A model generated the notes under the pieces. That model saw nothing but the letters and a program-made list of their open reading frames with translations. It searched no databases and was not told the origin of the DNA. Below, one piece after another: positions 1 to 5,847 of a stretch of DNA of 5,847 nucleotides. This DNA comes from an uncultured Granulosicoccaceae bacterium. Its GTDB lineage: Bacteria; Pseudomonadota; Gammaproteobacteria; CALCKW01. How positions within the stretch are numbered: position 1 is the stretch's first letter; every line of letters starts with the position of its first letter. Both the position numbers and the translations under genes were made by a program. Location of the stretch: the NCBI GenBank assembly GCA_937941555.1, contig CALDHJ010000275.1, forward strand, positions 1 through 5,847. The letters run 5' to 3'.

Positions 1-834
1 CTCGACGCCGATCTTGCGCAACACCGCCAACGAGGCGTTACGCATGATCTGGTATTCCTTGTCGGTCAGCGTCTGCGCCGGTGCGACAGTGATGGAATCG
101 CCGGTGTGTACCCCCATCGGGTCGAGGTTTTCGATCGAGCAGATGATGATGCAGTTGTCGGCGCGGTCGCGCACCACTTCCATCTCGTACTCTTTCCAGC
201 CGAGCACCGACTCTTCGAGCAAGACTTCAGTGGTTGGCGAGAGGTCGAGACCGCGGGTGATGATCTCCTCGAATTCTTCCTTGTTGTAGGCGATACCACC
301 GCCGCTGCCGCCCATGGTGAAGGACGGGCGGATAATGCACGGGAAGCCGATATCGGCTTGCCCGGCCAGCGCTTCTTCCATGCTGTGTGCGATGTGCGCA
401 CGCGGCGTGGCGAGACCGATATCTGTCATCGCATTGCGAAAACGCTCTCGGTCTTCAGCCATATCGATGGCGTCTTGGGTAGCACCGATCATTTCGACGC
501 CGTGCTTCTTGAGCACCCCTTCGCGTTCAAGATCGAGTGCGCAGTTGAGAGCGGTCTGACCGCCCATGGTCGGCAGCAGCGCGTCGGGGCGTTCGGCCTC
601 GATGATGCGCTCGAGCACCTGCCAGTCGATCGGCTCGATGTAGGTCGCGTCGGCCAACTCGGGGTCGGTCATGATGGTGGCCGGGTTCGAGTTGACCAGC
701 ACCACACGGAACCCTTCTTCCCGCAGCGCCTTGCACGCCTGTGCGCCCGAGTAGTCGAACTCGCACGCCTGACCGATCACGATCGGGCCTGCACCGATTA
801 TCAGGATGCTCTGGATGTCACTGCGTTTAGGCAT
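1..834 (-). CDS. carB: Carbamoyl phosphate synthetase large subunit (partial; C-terminal part lies beyond the left edge)
   Basis: This is the ATP-using synthetase subunit. It joins bicarbonate, ammonia from the CarA subunit and two ATP to make carbamoyl phosphate in the cytoplasm, for arginine and pyrimidine synthesis. The window holds the first 278 codons of a protein usually about 1070 residues long, so roughly a quarter, and the frame is open to base 1. The N-terminus [20 protein letters not shown] and the stretch [20 protein letters not shown] are near-identical to E. coli CarB. They form the pre-ATP-grasp domain (about residues 1-127), and the first ATP-grasp domain follows. Nucleotide-site residues known from E. 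coli are present at the same numbers: Arg129, Arg169 in RPSFTMGG, Glu215 in WKEYEME and His243 in GVHTGDS. The ATG at 834-832 lies inside the end of carA (8-base overlap), and I see no Shine-Dalgarno sequence before it, so coupled translation is likely. Identification is certain. Confidence 0.98.
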   Translation of the reverse strand, partial: MPKRSDIQSILIIGAGPIVIGQACEFDYSGAQACKALREEGFRVVLVNSNPATIMTDPELADATYIEPIDWQVLERIIEAERPDALLPTMGGQTALNCALDLEREGVLKKHGVEMIGATQDAIDMAEDRERFRNAMTDIGLATPRAHIAHSMEEALAGQADIGFPCIIRPSFTMGGSGGGIAYNKEEFEEIITRGLDLSPTTEVLLEESVLGWKEYEMEVVRDRADNCIIICSIENLDPMGVHTGDSITVAPAQTLTDKEYQIMRNASLAVLRKIGVE

Positions 835-1972
835 GGTCGGTTGTCTGGCTGTGGGCGTCTATGTTGACGATGAACTGATCGAACAGTGGCCCGATATCGT
901 GCGGACCGGGGCTCGCTTCTGGGTGCCCCTGAAAGCCGAATGCCGGCCGATCGACACAGCGAATGCCCTGCAGCGAGCCGTCAAACAACGATCGGTGTGA
1001 GGCCTCGACGTGGTTGGGCAACGTGTCCTCGTCAACCGCGAAGCCGTGGTTCTGGCTGGTGATGCTCACGGTCTTGTCGCCCAGCGATTGAACCGGGTGG
1101 TTGGCGCCGTGGTGGCCGAACTTCATCTTGACCGTGTCGGCGCCACAAGCCAGCGCGAGCAGCTGGTGCCCTAGGCAAATGCCGAACAGTGGCAGCGAGG
1201 AGTCGAGCAGCTCGCGAATCGCGGCAATGGCGTAGTCGCAGGGTGCCGGGTCACCCGGCCCGTTCGAGAGAAACACCCCATCGGGTTTCAGGGCGAGCAC
1301 CTCGGCCGCCGGGGTGGTGGGCGGCACCACGGTCACGCGGCAGCCGCGCTCGCTGAGCATGCGCAGGATGTTGCGCTTGACGCCAAAGTCGTAGGCGACC
1401 ACGTGGCGCGTTCGGTTGGCCGGAGTCGCGTGGCCGACGCCGAGTGCCCAGACCCCTTCGGACCATTCGTAGGTCGACTCGGTGCCCACCACTTTGGCCA
1501 GGTCCATCCCGGCCAGACCGGGAAAGGCCTTGGCGGCGTTCAAAGCGGCGTCTTCGTCTGGCGCATCGCCCGCGACGATGCACCCGTTTTGGGCGCCCTT
1601 GTCGCGCAGGATGCGCGTCAGCTGGCGTGTGTCGATGTCGGCGATGGCGACCACGTTGCGTTCGACGAGGTAGTCCCCGAGCGACTGCTCCGCACGGAAG
1701 CTGCTGTGCAACAGCGGCAGATCGCGGATCACGAGGCCCGCGCTGGCGACGGCCGCGGACTCCTCGTCCTCAGCGTTGACGCCGGTGTTGCCGATATGGG
1801 GGTAAGTCAGGGTGACGATCTGACGGCAGTAACTCGGGTCGGTGAGGATTTCCTGATAGCCGGTCATCGCGGTGTTGAATACCACCTCTCCGACCGTCTG
1901 GCCCACCGCCCCGATGCTACGGCCGCGAAAGACCGTGCCATCTTCCAGGACGAGAATGGCAGGTGTGTGCAC
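827..1972 (-). CDS. carA: Carbamoyl phosphate synthetase small (glutaminase) subunit
   Basis: This subunit hydrolyses glutamine and channels the ammonia to CarB. At 381 residues it matches the E. coli protein (382). The N-terminal CPSase small-chain domain (about 1-150) carries [19 protein letters not shown], and the class I glutamine amidotransferase domain fills about 190-375. The catalytic triad is intact: nucleophile Cys266 in FGICLGHQ, and His350 and Glu352 in [11 protein letters not shown]. The oxyanion-region motif LSNGPGDP is at 235-242. The start is GTG at 1972-1970. It is supported by a GGAG ribosome-binding site at 1983-1980 with 7-base spacing and by the alignment of the N-terminus ([16 protein letters not shown]) with the family. 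The TAA stop at 829-827 lies inside the carB start region. It lies downstream of parE on the same strand, separated by a 198-base gap with its own promoter candidate. Confidence 0.98.
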   Translation of the reverse strand: MHTPAILVLEDGTVFRGRSIGAVGQTVGEVVFNTAMTGYQEILTDPSYCRQIVTLTYPHIGNTGVNAEDEESAAVASAGLVIRDLPLLHSSFRAEQSLGDYLVERNVVAIADIDTRQLTRILRDKGAQNGCIVAGDAPDEDAALNAAKAFPGLAGMDLAKVVGTESTYEWSEGVWALGVGHATPANRTRHVVAYDFGVKRNILRMLSERGCRVTVVPPTTPAAEVLALKPDGVFLSNGPGDPAPCDYAIAAIRELLDSSLPLFGICLGHQLLALACGADTVKMKFGHHGANHPVQSLGDKTVSITSQNHGFAVDEDTLPNHVEASHRSLFDGSLQGIRCVDRPAFGFQGHPEASPGPHDIGPLFDQFIVNIDAHSQTTDHA

Positions 1973-1979
1973 GGGCGCG

Positions 1980-1983
1980 CTCC
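1980..1983 (-). promoter_or_regulatory. Ribosome-binding site of carA
   Basis: GGAG on the minus strand, 7 bases before the GTG at 1972. It decides in favour of this GTG start, since no ATG is available at the position expected from the family's N-terminus. Confidence 0.7.
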
Positions 1984-2037
1984 GATGGCGAGTTGTCGTG
2001 CTACCTCAGGGAGCGGGTAACACGCAGGTGGCCGGCA

Positions 2038-2060
2038 GGTGACGCAGGCGAAGCGTCACC
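2038..2060 (-). repeat. Perfect 8-bp inverted repeat (hairpin) in the carA leader
   Basis: The arms GGTGACGC and GCGTCACC at 2060-2053 and 2045-2038 pair perfectly around a 7-base loop (TTCGCCT on the minus strand). The element lies about 65 bases before the carA start and downstream of the best promoter candidate, so it would be in the carA leader RNA. No run of T follows it on either strand, so it is not a classical intrinsic terminator. It could be a leader control element, an operator or simply a stable RNA stem. The left arm contains the GTG of a possible 17-codon leader ORF (2059-2006). Its existence is certain; its function is not known. Confidence 0.6.
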
Positions 2061-2079
2061 GTGCTCAAGCTAACCGCGA

Positions 2080-2109
2080 AGTTTACAGACAACCGGGGCG
2101 CGCTGTCCA
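2080..2109 (-). promoter_or_regulatory. Candidate sigma70-type promoter for carAB
   Basis: On the minus strand, TGGACA at 2109-2104 matches the -35 consensus at 5 of 6 bases. TAAACT at 2085-2080 matches the -10 consensus at 4 of 6, and the spacer is 18 bases. Transcription would start near 2073, giving a leader of about 100 bases that includes the hairpin at 2060-2038. I found no clear ARG box. This is a visual match only, and a different start point within the gap is possible. Confidence 0.4.
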
Positions 2110-2170
2110 CGCCAGCGGCACAGCCCGCGGCGCGAAGCAGGTAGCAGAATAATGCAAGCCCGTGACGGCG

Positions 2171-4057
2171 TCAGATCTCGGCCAGATCACCCTTCTCTTC
2201 GAGCCAACTGCGTCGGTCCGACGCGCGTTTCTTGGCGAGCAGCATGTCCATCAGCTCGCGCGCTTCGCCCGGCGCCTCGACAGTCAGCTGCACCAGACGC
2301 CGTGTGTCGGGGCTGGTGGTGGTCTCACGCAACTGCAGCGGGTTCATCTCACCCAGACCCTTGAATCGCGTGACCATCGGCTTTGCGGTTTTCTTCTCGG
2401 CCTCGATGCGGTCGAGCACACCCTGGCGTTCGGCTTCGTCGATGCAGTAAAACACCTCTTTGCCCACGTCAATCCGGTACAGCGGCGGCATCGCGACGTA
2501 CACGTGGCCCGCCGCCACGAGCGGAAAGAAATGCCGCAGAAAGAGCGCACACAACAGAGTCGAGATGTGCAGGCCGTCCGAATCGGCGTCGGCGAGAATG
2601 CAGATCTTGCCGTAGCGCAGGCGGCTCAGGTCATCAGAGCCCGGGTCGATTCCGATGGCGACAGAGATGTCGTGCACTTCCTGGCTCGCCAATACCTGCT
2701 CCGGGTCGACCTCCCAGGTGTTCAGAATCTTGCCGCGCAGCGGCATGATTGCCTGAAACTCGCGGTCCCGCGCCTGCTTCGCCGAACCACCGGCCGAGTC
2801 GCCCTCGACCAGAAACAATTCGGTGCGGCTGAGATCCGTGGAGGAACAATCGGCGAGCTTGCCGGGCAAGGCCGGGCCAGTTGTGATGCGTTTTCGCACC
2901 ACTTTTTTGTCCGCGCGCATACGGCGCTGCGCGGCCGATAACGCGAGCCGGGTCAGCGCATCCCCGCTCTCCGGGTGCTGGTTGAGCCACAGCACGAATG
3001 CGTCCTTGACCACACCCGCGACAAACGCCGCGCACTCGCGGGAGCTCAGTCGTTCTTTTGTCTGACCGGCAAACTGCGGGTCGTGCATCTTGGCTGACAA
3101 CACATAACTCACCCGTTCCCACACATCCTCCGGCGTGATGCGCACGCCACGCGGCACGAGATTGCGGTAGTCGGCGAATTCGCGAATGGCCTCAGTCAAA
3201 CCGGTGCGCAGCCCGTTGACATGTGTCCCGCCCTGCGCCGTCGGCACCAGGTTGACGTAACTCTCCGTCACCGGCTCGCCACCCTCCGGCAGCCAAATCA
3301 CAGCCCAGTCGACAGCCTCCGATGTCGCCGCCATGCTGCCGATGAAGGGGCGCTCAGGCAGCAGATCGAAGCCGGCGACCGCGTCAGCGAGGTAGTCCGA
3401 CAAGCCGTCTTCGAAACACCAGGCGTGCTTCTCCCCGGCCTTCTCATCGTGAAAATTGACCTGCAGCCCCGGACACAACACGGCTTTGGCACGCAGCAGG
3501 TGGACCAGTCGCGGCACGGAGAACTTGGCGCTGTCGAAGTAACTCGCCTCCGGCCAGAACCGAAGCGATGTCCCGGTGTTGCGCTGACCGACTGTGCCGA
3601 CGGCCTTGAGCGGACCCTGCGGCACGCCCTTTTTGTAGGTCTGCGCGTATTCCTTTCCGCCGCGTCGAATGCGCACGTCTAATTGCGCGGCCAAGGCATT
3701 GACCACGGACACACCAACGCCGTGCAACCCCCCGGAAAAGCGGTAGTTGCCATCGCTGAACTTGCCGCCCGCGTGCAGCGTCGTGAGGATCACCTCGACG
3801 CCACTTTTTTTCTGGGTCGGGTGTTTGTCGACCGGCATGCCGCGGCCGTCATCCACCACCTCGAGCGAACCGTCCTTGAAGAGCGTCACGTCCACCCGAC
3901 GCGCGTGCCCGGCGGTTGCCTCATCGATGCTGTTGTCGATGACTTCCTGCGCCAGGTGGTTCGGCCGAGTGGTATCGGTATACATGCCGGGGCGTTTGCG
4001 CACAGGGTCGAGTCCGCTGAGGACCTCGATCGCCGCGGCATCGTAATTTGAACTCAT
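2171..4057 (-). CDS. parE: DNA topoisomerase IV subunit B (ATPase subunit)
   Basis: ParE pairs with ParC to decatenate replicated chromosomes and relax supercoils, using ATP. It has 628 residues against 630 in E. coli, and lacks the roughly 170-residue insert that makes gammaproteobacterial GyrB about 800 residues long. The GHKL ATPase domain has the catalytic Glu38 and Mg-binding Asn42 in QEVIDNSIDEA, Asp70 in DDGRGMP, and the glycine-rich lid GGLHGVGVSVVNALA (109-123). The transducer domain follows to about 390. The TOPRIM domain has EGDSAGG with Glu418, PLRGKILN, and the metal-binding DADSDG (490-495). Near the end are PLYRID and RFKGLGEMNP. Residues at the E. coli quinolone positions are the wild type: Asp420, Leu445, Ser458 and Glu460. 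The ATG at 4057-4055 gives MSSNYDAAAIEVLSGLDPVR, which lines up with E. coli ParE. The frame is open further, to a TTG at 4123, but that would add 22 unrelated residues. No good Shine-Dalgarno precedes the ATG. Confidence 0.97.
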   Translation of the reverse strand: MSSNYDAAAIEVLSGLDPVRKRPGMYTDTTRPNHLAQEVIDNSIDEATAGHARRVDVTLFKDGSLEVVDDGRGMPVDKHPTQKKSGVEVILTTLHAGGKFSDGNYRFSGGLHGVGVSVVNALAAQLDVRIRRGGKEYAQTYKKGVPQGPLKAVGTVGQRNTGTSLRFWPEASYFDSAKFSVPRLVHLLRAKAVLCPGLQVNFHDEKAGEKHAWCFEDGLSDYLADAVAGFDLLPERPFIGSMAATSEAVDWAVIWLPEGGEPVTESYVNLVPTAQGGTHVNGLRTGLTEAIREFADYRNLVPRGVRITPEDVWERVSYVLSAKMHDPQFAGQTKERLSSRECAAFVAGVVKDAFVLWLNQHPESGDALTRLALSAAQRRMRADKKVVRKRITTGPALPGKLADCSSTDLSRTELFLVEGDSAGGSAKQARDREFQAIMPLRGKILNTWEVDPEQVLASQEVHDISVAIGIDPGSDDLSRLRYGKICILADADSDGLHISTLLCALFLRHFFPLVAAGHVYVAMPPLYRIDVGKEVFYCIDEAERQGVLDRIEAEKKTAKPMVTRFKGLGEMNPLQLRETTTSPDTRRLVQLTVEAPGEARELMDMLLAKKRASDRRSWLEEKGDLAEI

Positions 4058-4188
4058 GGCTTGGGGACACAGGTCGGAGGGCAGAGAGCCGCACAAGAAA
4101 ACACAGCTGCAGACAGGGTGCAATCGATACGTGCTAGCCAGAGACCGCAGAGTTGACGGACAATGGTGGGCTAATTCGCGTCAGTTAC

Positions 4189-4216
4189 CTTGAGCTGACC
4201 TCGCCCGCCCCCACGT
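4189..4216 (+). promoter_or_regulatory. Candidate heat-shock (sigma32/RpoH) promoter for cnoX
   Basis: CTTGAG at 4189-4194 matches the sigma32 -35 element CTTGAA at 5 of 6 bases. CCCCACGT at 4209-4216 matches the -10 element CCCCATNT at all but one defined position. The spacer of 14 bases is within the usual range. Transcription would begin near 4222, leaving a leader of about 25 bases before the cnoX ATG. The downstream gene encodes a chaperone-like protein, which fits. No comparable sigma70 promoter was found for cnoX: a TTGACG at 4153-4158 has no -10 at the right distance. Confidence 0.55.
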
Positions 4217-4237
4217 TGAGGGGGACAACACGCATCC

Positions 4238-4242
4238 GAGAG
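4238..4242 (+). promoter_or_regulatory. Ribosome-binding site of cnoX
   Basis: GAGAG, five bases before the ATG at 4248. It is a modest match to the Shine-Dalgarno sequence and supports this start. Confidence 0.5.
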
Positions 4243-4247
4243 CACCC

Positions 4248-5117
4248 ATGGCTGAATCGTCCCATATCGTAGAAGTTAATGAAGAGAATTTCATGCAGGT
4301 CGTGGTCGAGGGCTCCCTCAACCAACCGGTCCTGGTGGACTTCTGGGCCGACTGGTGTGAGCCCTGCAAACAGGTCATGCCGGTACTGGAAAAGCTCGCC
4401 GAAGAGGGCCAGGGCAGTTTCATTCTCGCCAAGTGCAACGCTGACGAAAATCAGAACATCTGCGCGCAAATCGGCATCCGCAGCCTGCCCACCGGCCTGC
4501 TGTTCTCACAGGGGCAACCTGTCGATCAGTTCGCCGGGGCCCAGCCCGAGGGCGAGCTACGGGCTCTGCTGGAACGCCACATCAGCTTCCCGCCCGCGGC
4601 GGAAAAACCGGTCACCGAACAGGCCGACGAGCTGATCGCCGCCGGCGATATTGACGGCGCGATTGCGCTGCTGCGCGCGGCGCAGGCCGAGGACCCCGAG
4701 AACGGTGACATCCTGATCGCCCTCGCCCAGGCTTCGATGGTCGCCGGCGACAGCGACACCGTCGAAACAATCCTCAAGCACCTGCCAGAGTCCCACAAGA
4801 CCACGCCCGAGGCCGCGCGCCTGACAGGCTTGCTGAAGTTTGCGAGCGCTGACAATGCCGAGATCGACTTCGACGCGGTTGCCGCGGCGGTTGCCAACGA
4901 CACCGCCAGCAGCGAGCAACGCTACCAGTACGCGGTCAAACTCATGACCCGGGAGCGCTTTGAAGAGGCCATGGAGCAGTTTCTCGCACTCATGGTCCGC
5001 GACCGCGAATACGGTGATGACGCTGCCAAGAGCAGCCTGATCGCCGCCTTCGACGTGCTCGGACAAGACCCGATGGTCAGTAAATACCGTCGCAAGCTCG
5101 CGAGCTACATCCTCTGA
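4248..5117 (+). CDS. cnoX: CnoX/YbbN-type co-chaperone: thioredoxin domain fused to TPR-like domain
   Basis: CnoX is a cytoplasmic chaperedoxin. In E. coli it holds unfolding proteins under chlorine or heat stress, shields their cysteines and hands them to DnaK/DnaJ and GroEL. This protein has 289 residues (E. coli 284). Residues about 6-112 form a thioredoxin fold with VLVDFWADWCEPCK (Cys37, Cys40) and the cis-proline loop RSLPT (Pro81). Residues about 120-289 form the TPR-like helical region. The extreme C-terminus VSKYRRKLASYIL resembles the E. coli ending, which separates it from plain thioredoxins. Unlike E. coli, which has Ser-X-X-Cys at the active site, it has a full CXXC pair, so it may be a redox-active thioredoxin as well as a holdase. 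Further cysteines are Cys63 and Cys72. It is transcribed away from parE, behind a heat-shock-like promoter. The stop TGA overlaps the likely start of the next gene. Family assignment is firm; redox activity is inferred. Confidence 0.93.
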   Translation: MAESSHIVEVNEENFMQVVVEGSLNQPVLVDFWADWCEPCKQVMPVLEKLAEEGQGSFILAKCNADENQNICAQIGIRSLPTGLLFSQGQPVDQFAGAQPEGELRALLERHISFPPAAEKPVTEQADELIAAGDIDGAIALLRAAQAEDPENGDILIALAQASMVAGDSDTVETILKHLPESHKTTPEAARLTGLLKFASADNAEIDFDAVAAAVANDTASSEQRYQYAVKLMTRERFEEAMEQFLALMVRDREYGDDAAKSSLIAAFDVLGQDPMVSKYRRKLASYIL

Positions 5118-5847
5118 CGCAGGCCGCGTCTCCACCGACCGACGTCGCCATTGTCGGCGCCGGACTGAGCGGACTCTACGCTGCGTGTTTGCTCCACCAA
5201 CAGGGGGTGGACATTCGCCTGCTCGAAGCCCGGCCACACACCGGCGGCCGCATCCTGTCAGCTACTACAAACCACTCTGATTCGCCGGGCGCGTACCTCG
5301 ACAGTGCAGTTGATCTCGGTCCGTCGTGGTTCTGGCCTGGCCAGCAGCGCCTCGCGCAGCTCCTGACAACGCTAGGGCTCGCTGACAGTGTCTACGCACA
5401 ATGGAGCGAAGGCGATTCGGTTGTCGAATACGCCGACGGCCGCTTGCAAGTCGGTGTCGCCAGCGCCTCGATGGTCGGCTCACTCAGGCTCGACGGCGGT
5501 TTGCAGCGCCTGACCGACCAGCTCCAAGGCGAATTGCCGTCGGATGCGTTGTTCACATCGTGTCGCGTGCATCGCATCACCGAGGCCGCTGACGCTGTGC
5601 ACCTCGAGGCTGTCACCGCCGACCGGCCCCGCAGGCTGTCCGCCCGCCGCGTGGTGTTGGCGCTGCCACCCCGTGTGGTCGAGTCCACGATTGCAAAAGA
5701 GCCACCCTGGTCTGACGCAGAGCGCGAGACCCAGCGAGCAACACCGACCTGGATGGCCGGTCAGGCCAAATGTATCGCCGTGTACGACACACCCTTCTGG
5801 CGCGACGTGGGACTCTCTGGTGATGCGTTCAGTCAACGCGGCCCACT
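5114..5847 (+). CDS. FAD-dependent amine oxidase-like flavoenzyme (partial; 3' end beyond the right edge; CTG start proposed)
   Basis: An open frame of 244 codons runs off the right edge. Numbering from the proposed CTG, the N-terminus has the FAD Rossmann motif VGAGLSG (GxGxxG at residues 15-20), the acidic Glu38 in LLEARP that ends beta-strand 2, and the GGR motif (44-46). This is the classic start of the flavin-containing amine oxidase superfamily (monoamine oxidase, protoporphyrinogen oxidase, phytoene desaturase relatives). DLGPSWFWPGQQ (67-78), LDGGLQRLTDQL and VVLALPPRVVES are also typical of the monoamine oxidase-like branch. The substrate cannot be told. There is no signal peptide or membrane segment in the visible part, so it is probably cytoplasmic. 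No ATG, GTG or TTG lies between the in-frame stop at 5081-5083 and the Rossmann motif. CTG at 5114, overlapping the cnoX stop as CTGA, is the most plausible start, though the exact start is uncertain. Co-transcription with cnoX is likely. Confidence 0.85.
   Translation, partial: MTQAASPPTDVAIVGAGLSGLYAACLLHQQGVDIRLLEARPHTGGRILSATTNHSDSPGAYLDSAVDLGPSWFWPGQQRLAQLLTTLGLADSVYAQWSEGDSVVEYADGRLQVGVASASMVGSLRLDGGLQRLTDQLQGELPSDALFTSCRVHRITEAADAVHLEAVTADRPRRLSARRVVLALPPRVVESTIAKEPPWSDAERETQRATPTWMAGQAKCIAVYDTPFWRDVGLSGDAFSQRGP

Noticed and set aside
106..867. 253-codon plus-strand open frame opposite carB
   Set aside because: It is entirely antisense to a near-invariant carB sequence. Such long shadows are expected in GC-rich genes, and the translation resembles no protein I know.
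2162..2941. 259-codon plus-strand open frame opposite parE
   Set aside because: It is antisense to the conserved TOPRIM region of parE and has no recognisable motif or ribosome-binding site.
2171..4057. GyrB instead of ParE
   Set aside because: The length is 628 residues without the insertion typical of gammaproteobacterial GyrB, and the N-terminus and residue numbering match ParE.
4058..4123. Upstream TTG start for parE adding 22 residues
   Set aside because: The extension is cysteine-rich and unlike any ParE N-terminus. The ATG at 4057 gives the family's start and length.
4153..4177. TTGACG followed by TAATTC as a sigma70 promoter for cnoX
   Set aside because: The spacer is only 13 bases, too short for sigma70, and no better -10 lies at 16-18 bases.
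5189..5209. TTG (5189) or GTG (5207) as start of the flavoenzyme
   Set aside because: Both would remove the GxGxxG FAD-binding motif, which is clearly coded upstream in the same frame.
4557..5237. 226-codon minus-strand open frame opposite cnoX and the oxidase start
   Set aside because: It spans the junction of two well-supported plus-strand genes, and its sequence follows from their codon bias.
1..5847. Mobile elements, CRISPR, tRNA/rRNA or a new multi-gene system
   Set aside because: No direct repeat arrays, terminal inverted repeats, transposase motifs or RNA gene signatures were seen. Nearly all bases belong to recognisable core or metabolic genes.

Overview
The window looks like ordinary chromosome from a GC-rich gammaproteobacterium. 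Its CarB, CarA, ParE and CnoX proteins all align readily, from memory, with the Escherichia coli proteins, at near-identical lengths where they are complete, but the gene order is not that of E. coli. I see no tRNA or rRNA gene, insertion sequence, CRISPR array or phage gene, and no sign of a new multi-gene system. The interesting points are regulatory signals and one gene start.

Left half, minus strand (read right to left): parE (topoisomerase IV subunit B, start at 4057) is followed after a 198-base gap by carA (GTG start at 1972) and carB (start at 834, cut by the left edge). carA and carB overlap by 8 bases and form the usual operon for carbamoyl phosphate synthetase, which feeds arginine and pyrimidine synthesis. 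The gap holds a plausible sigma70-type promoter, a perfect 8-bp hairpin and a possible short leader ORF, so carAB probably has its own regulated promoter rather than depending on parE.

Middle: a 190-base divergent intergenic region separates parE from cnoX (plus strand). It carries a very good match to a heat-shock sigma32 promoter pointing at cnoX, which fits the chaperone role of that protein.

Right part, plus strand: cnoX encodes a thioredoxin-TPR co-chaperone with an intact CXXC pair. An FAD-dependent amine oxidase-like gene follows directly and runs off the right edge. Its reading frame has no ATG, GTG or TTG between the preceding in-frame stop and the FAD-binding motif. The best start is a CTG that overlaps the cnoX stop codon (CTGA), so it is probably translated by coupling to cnoX.
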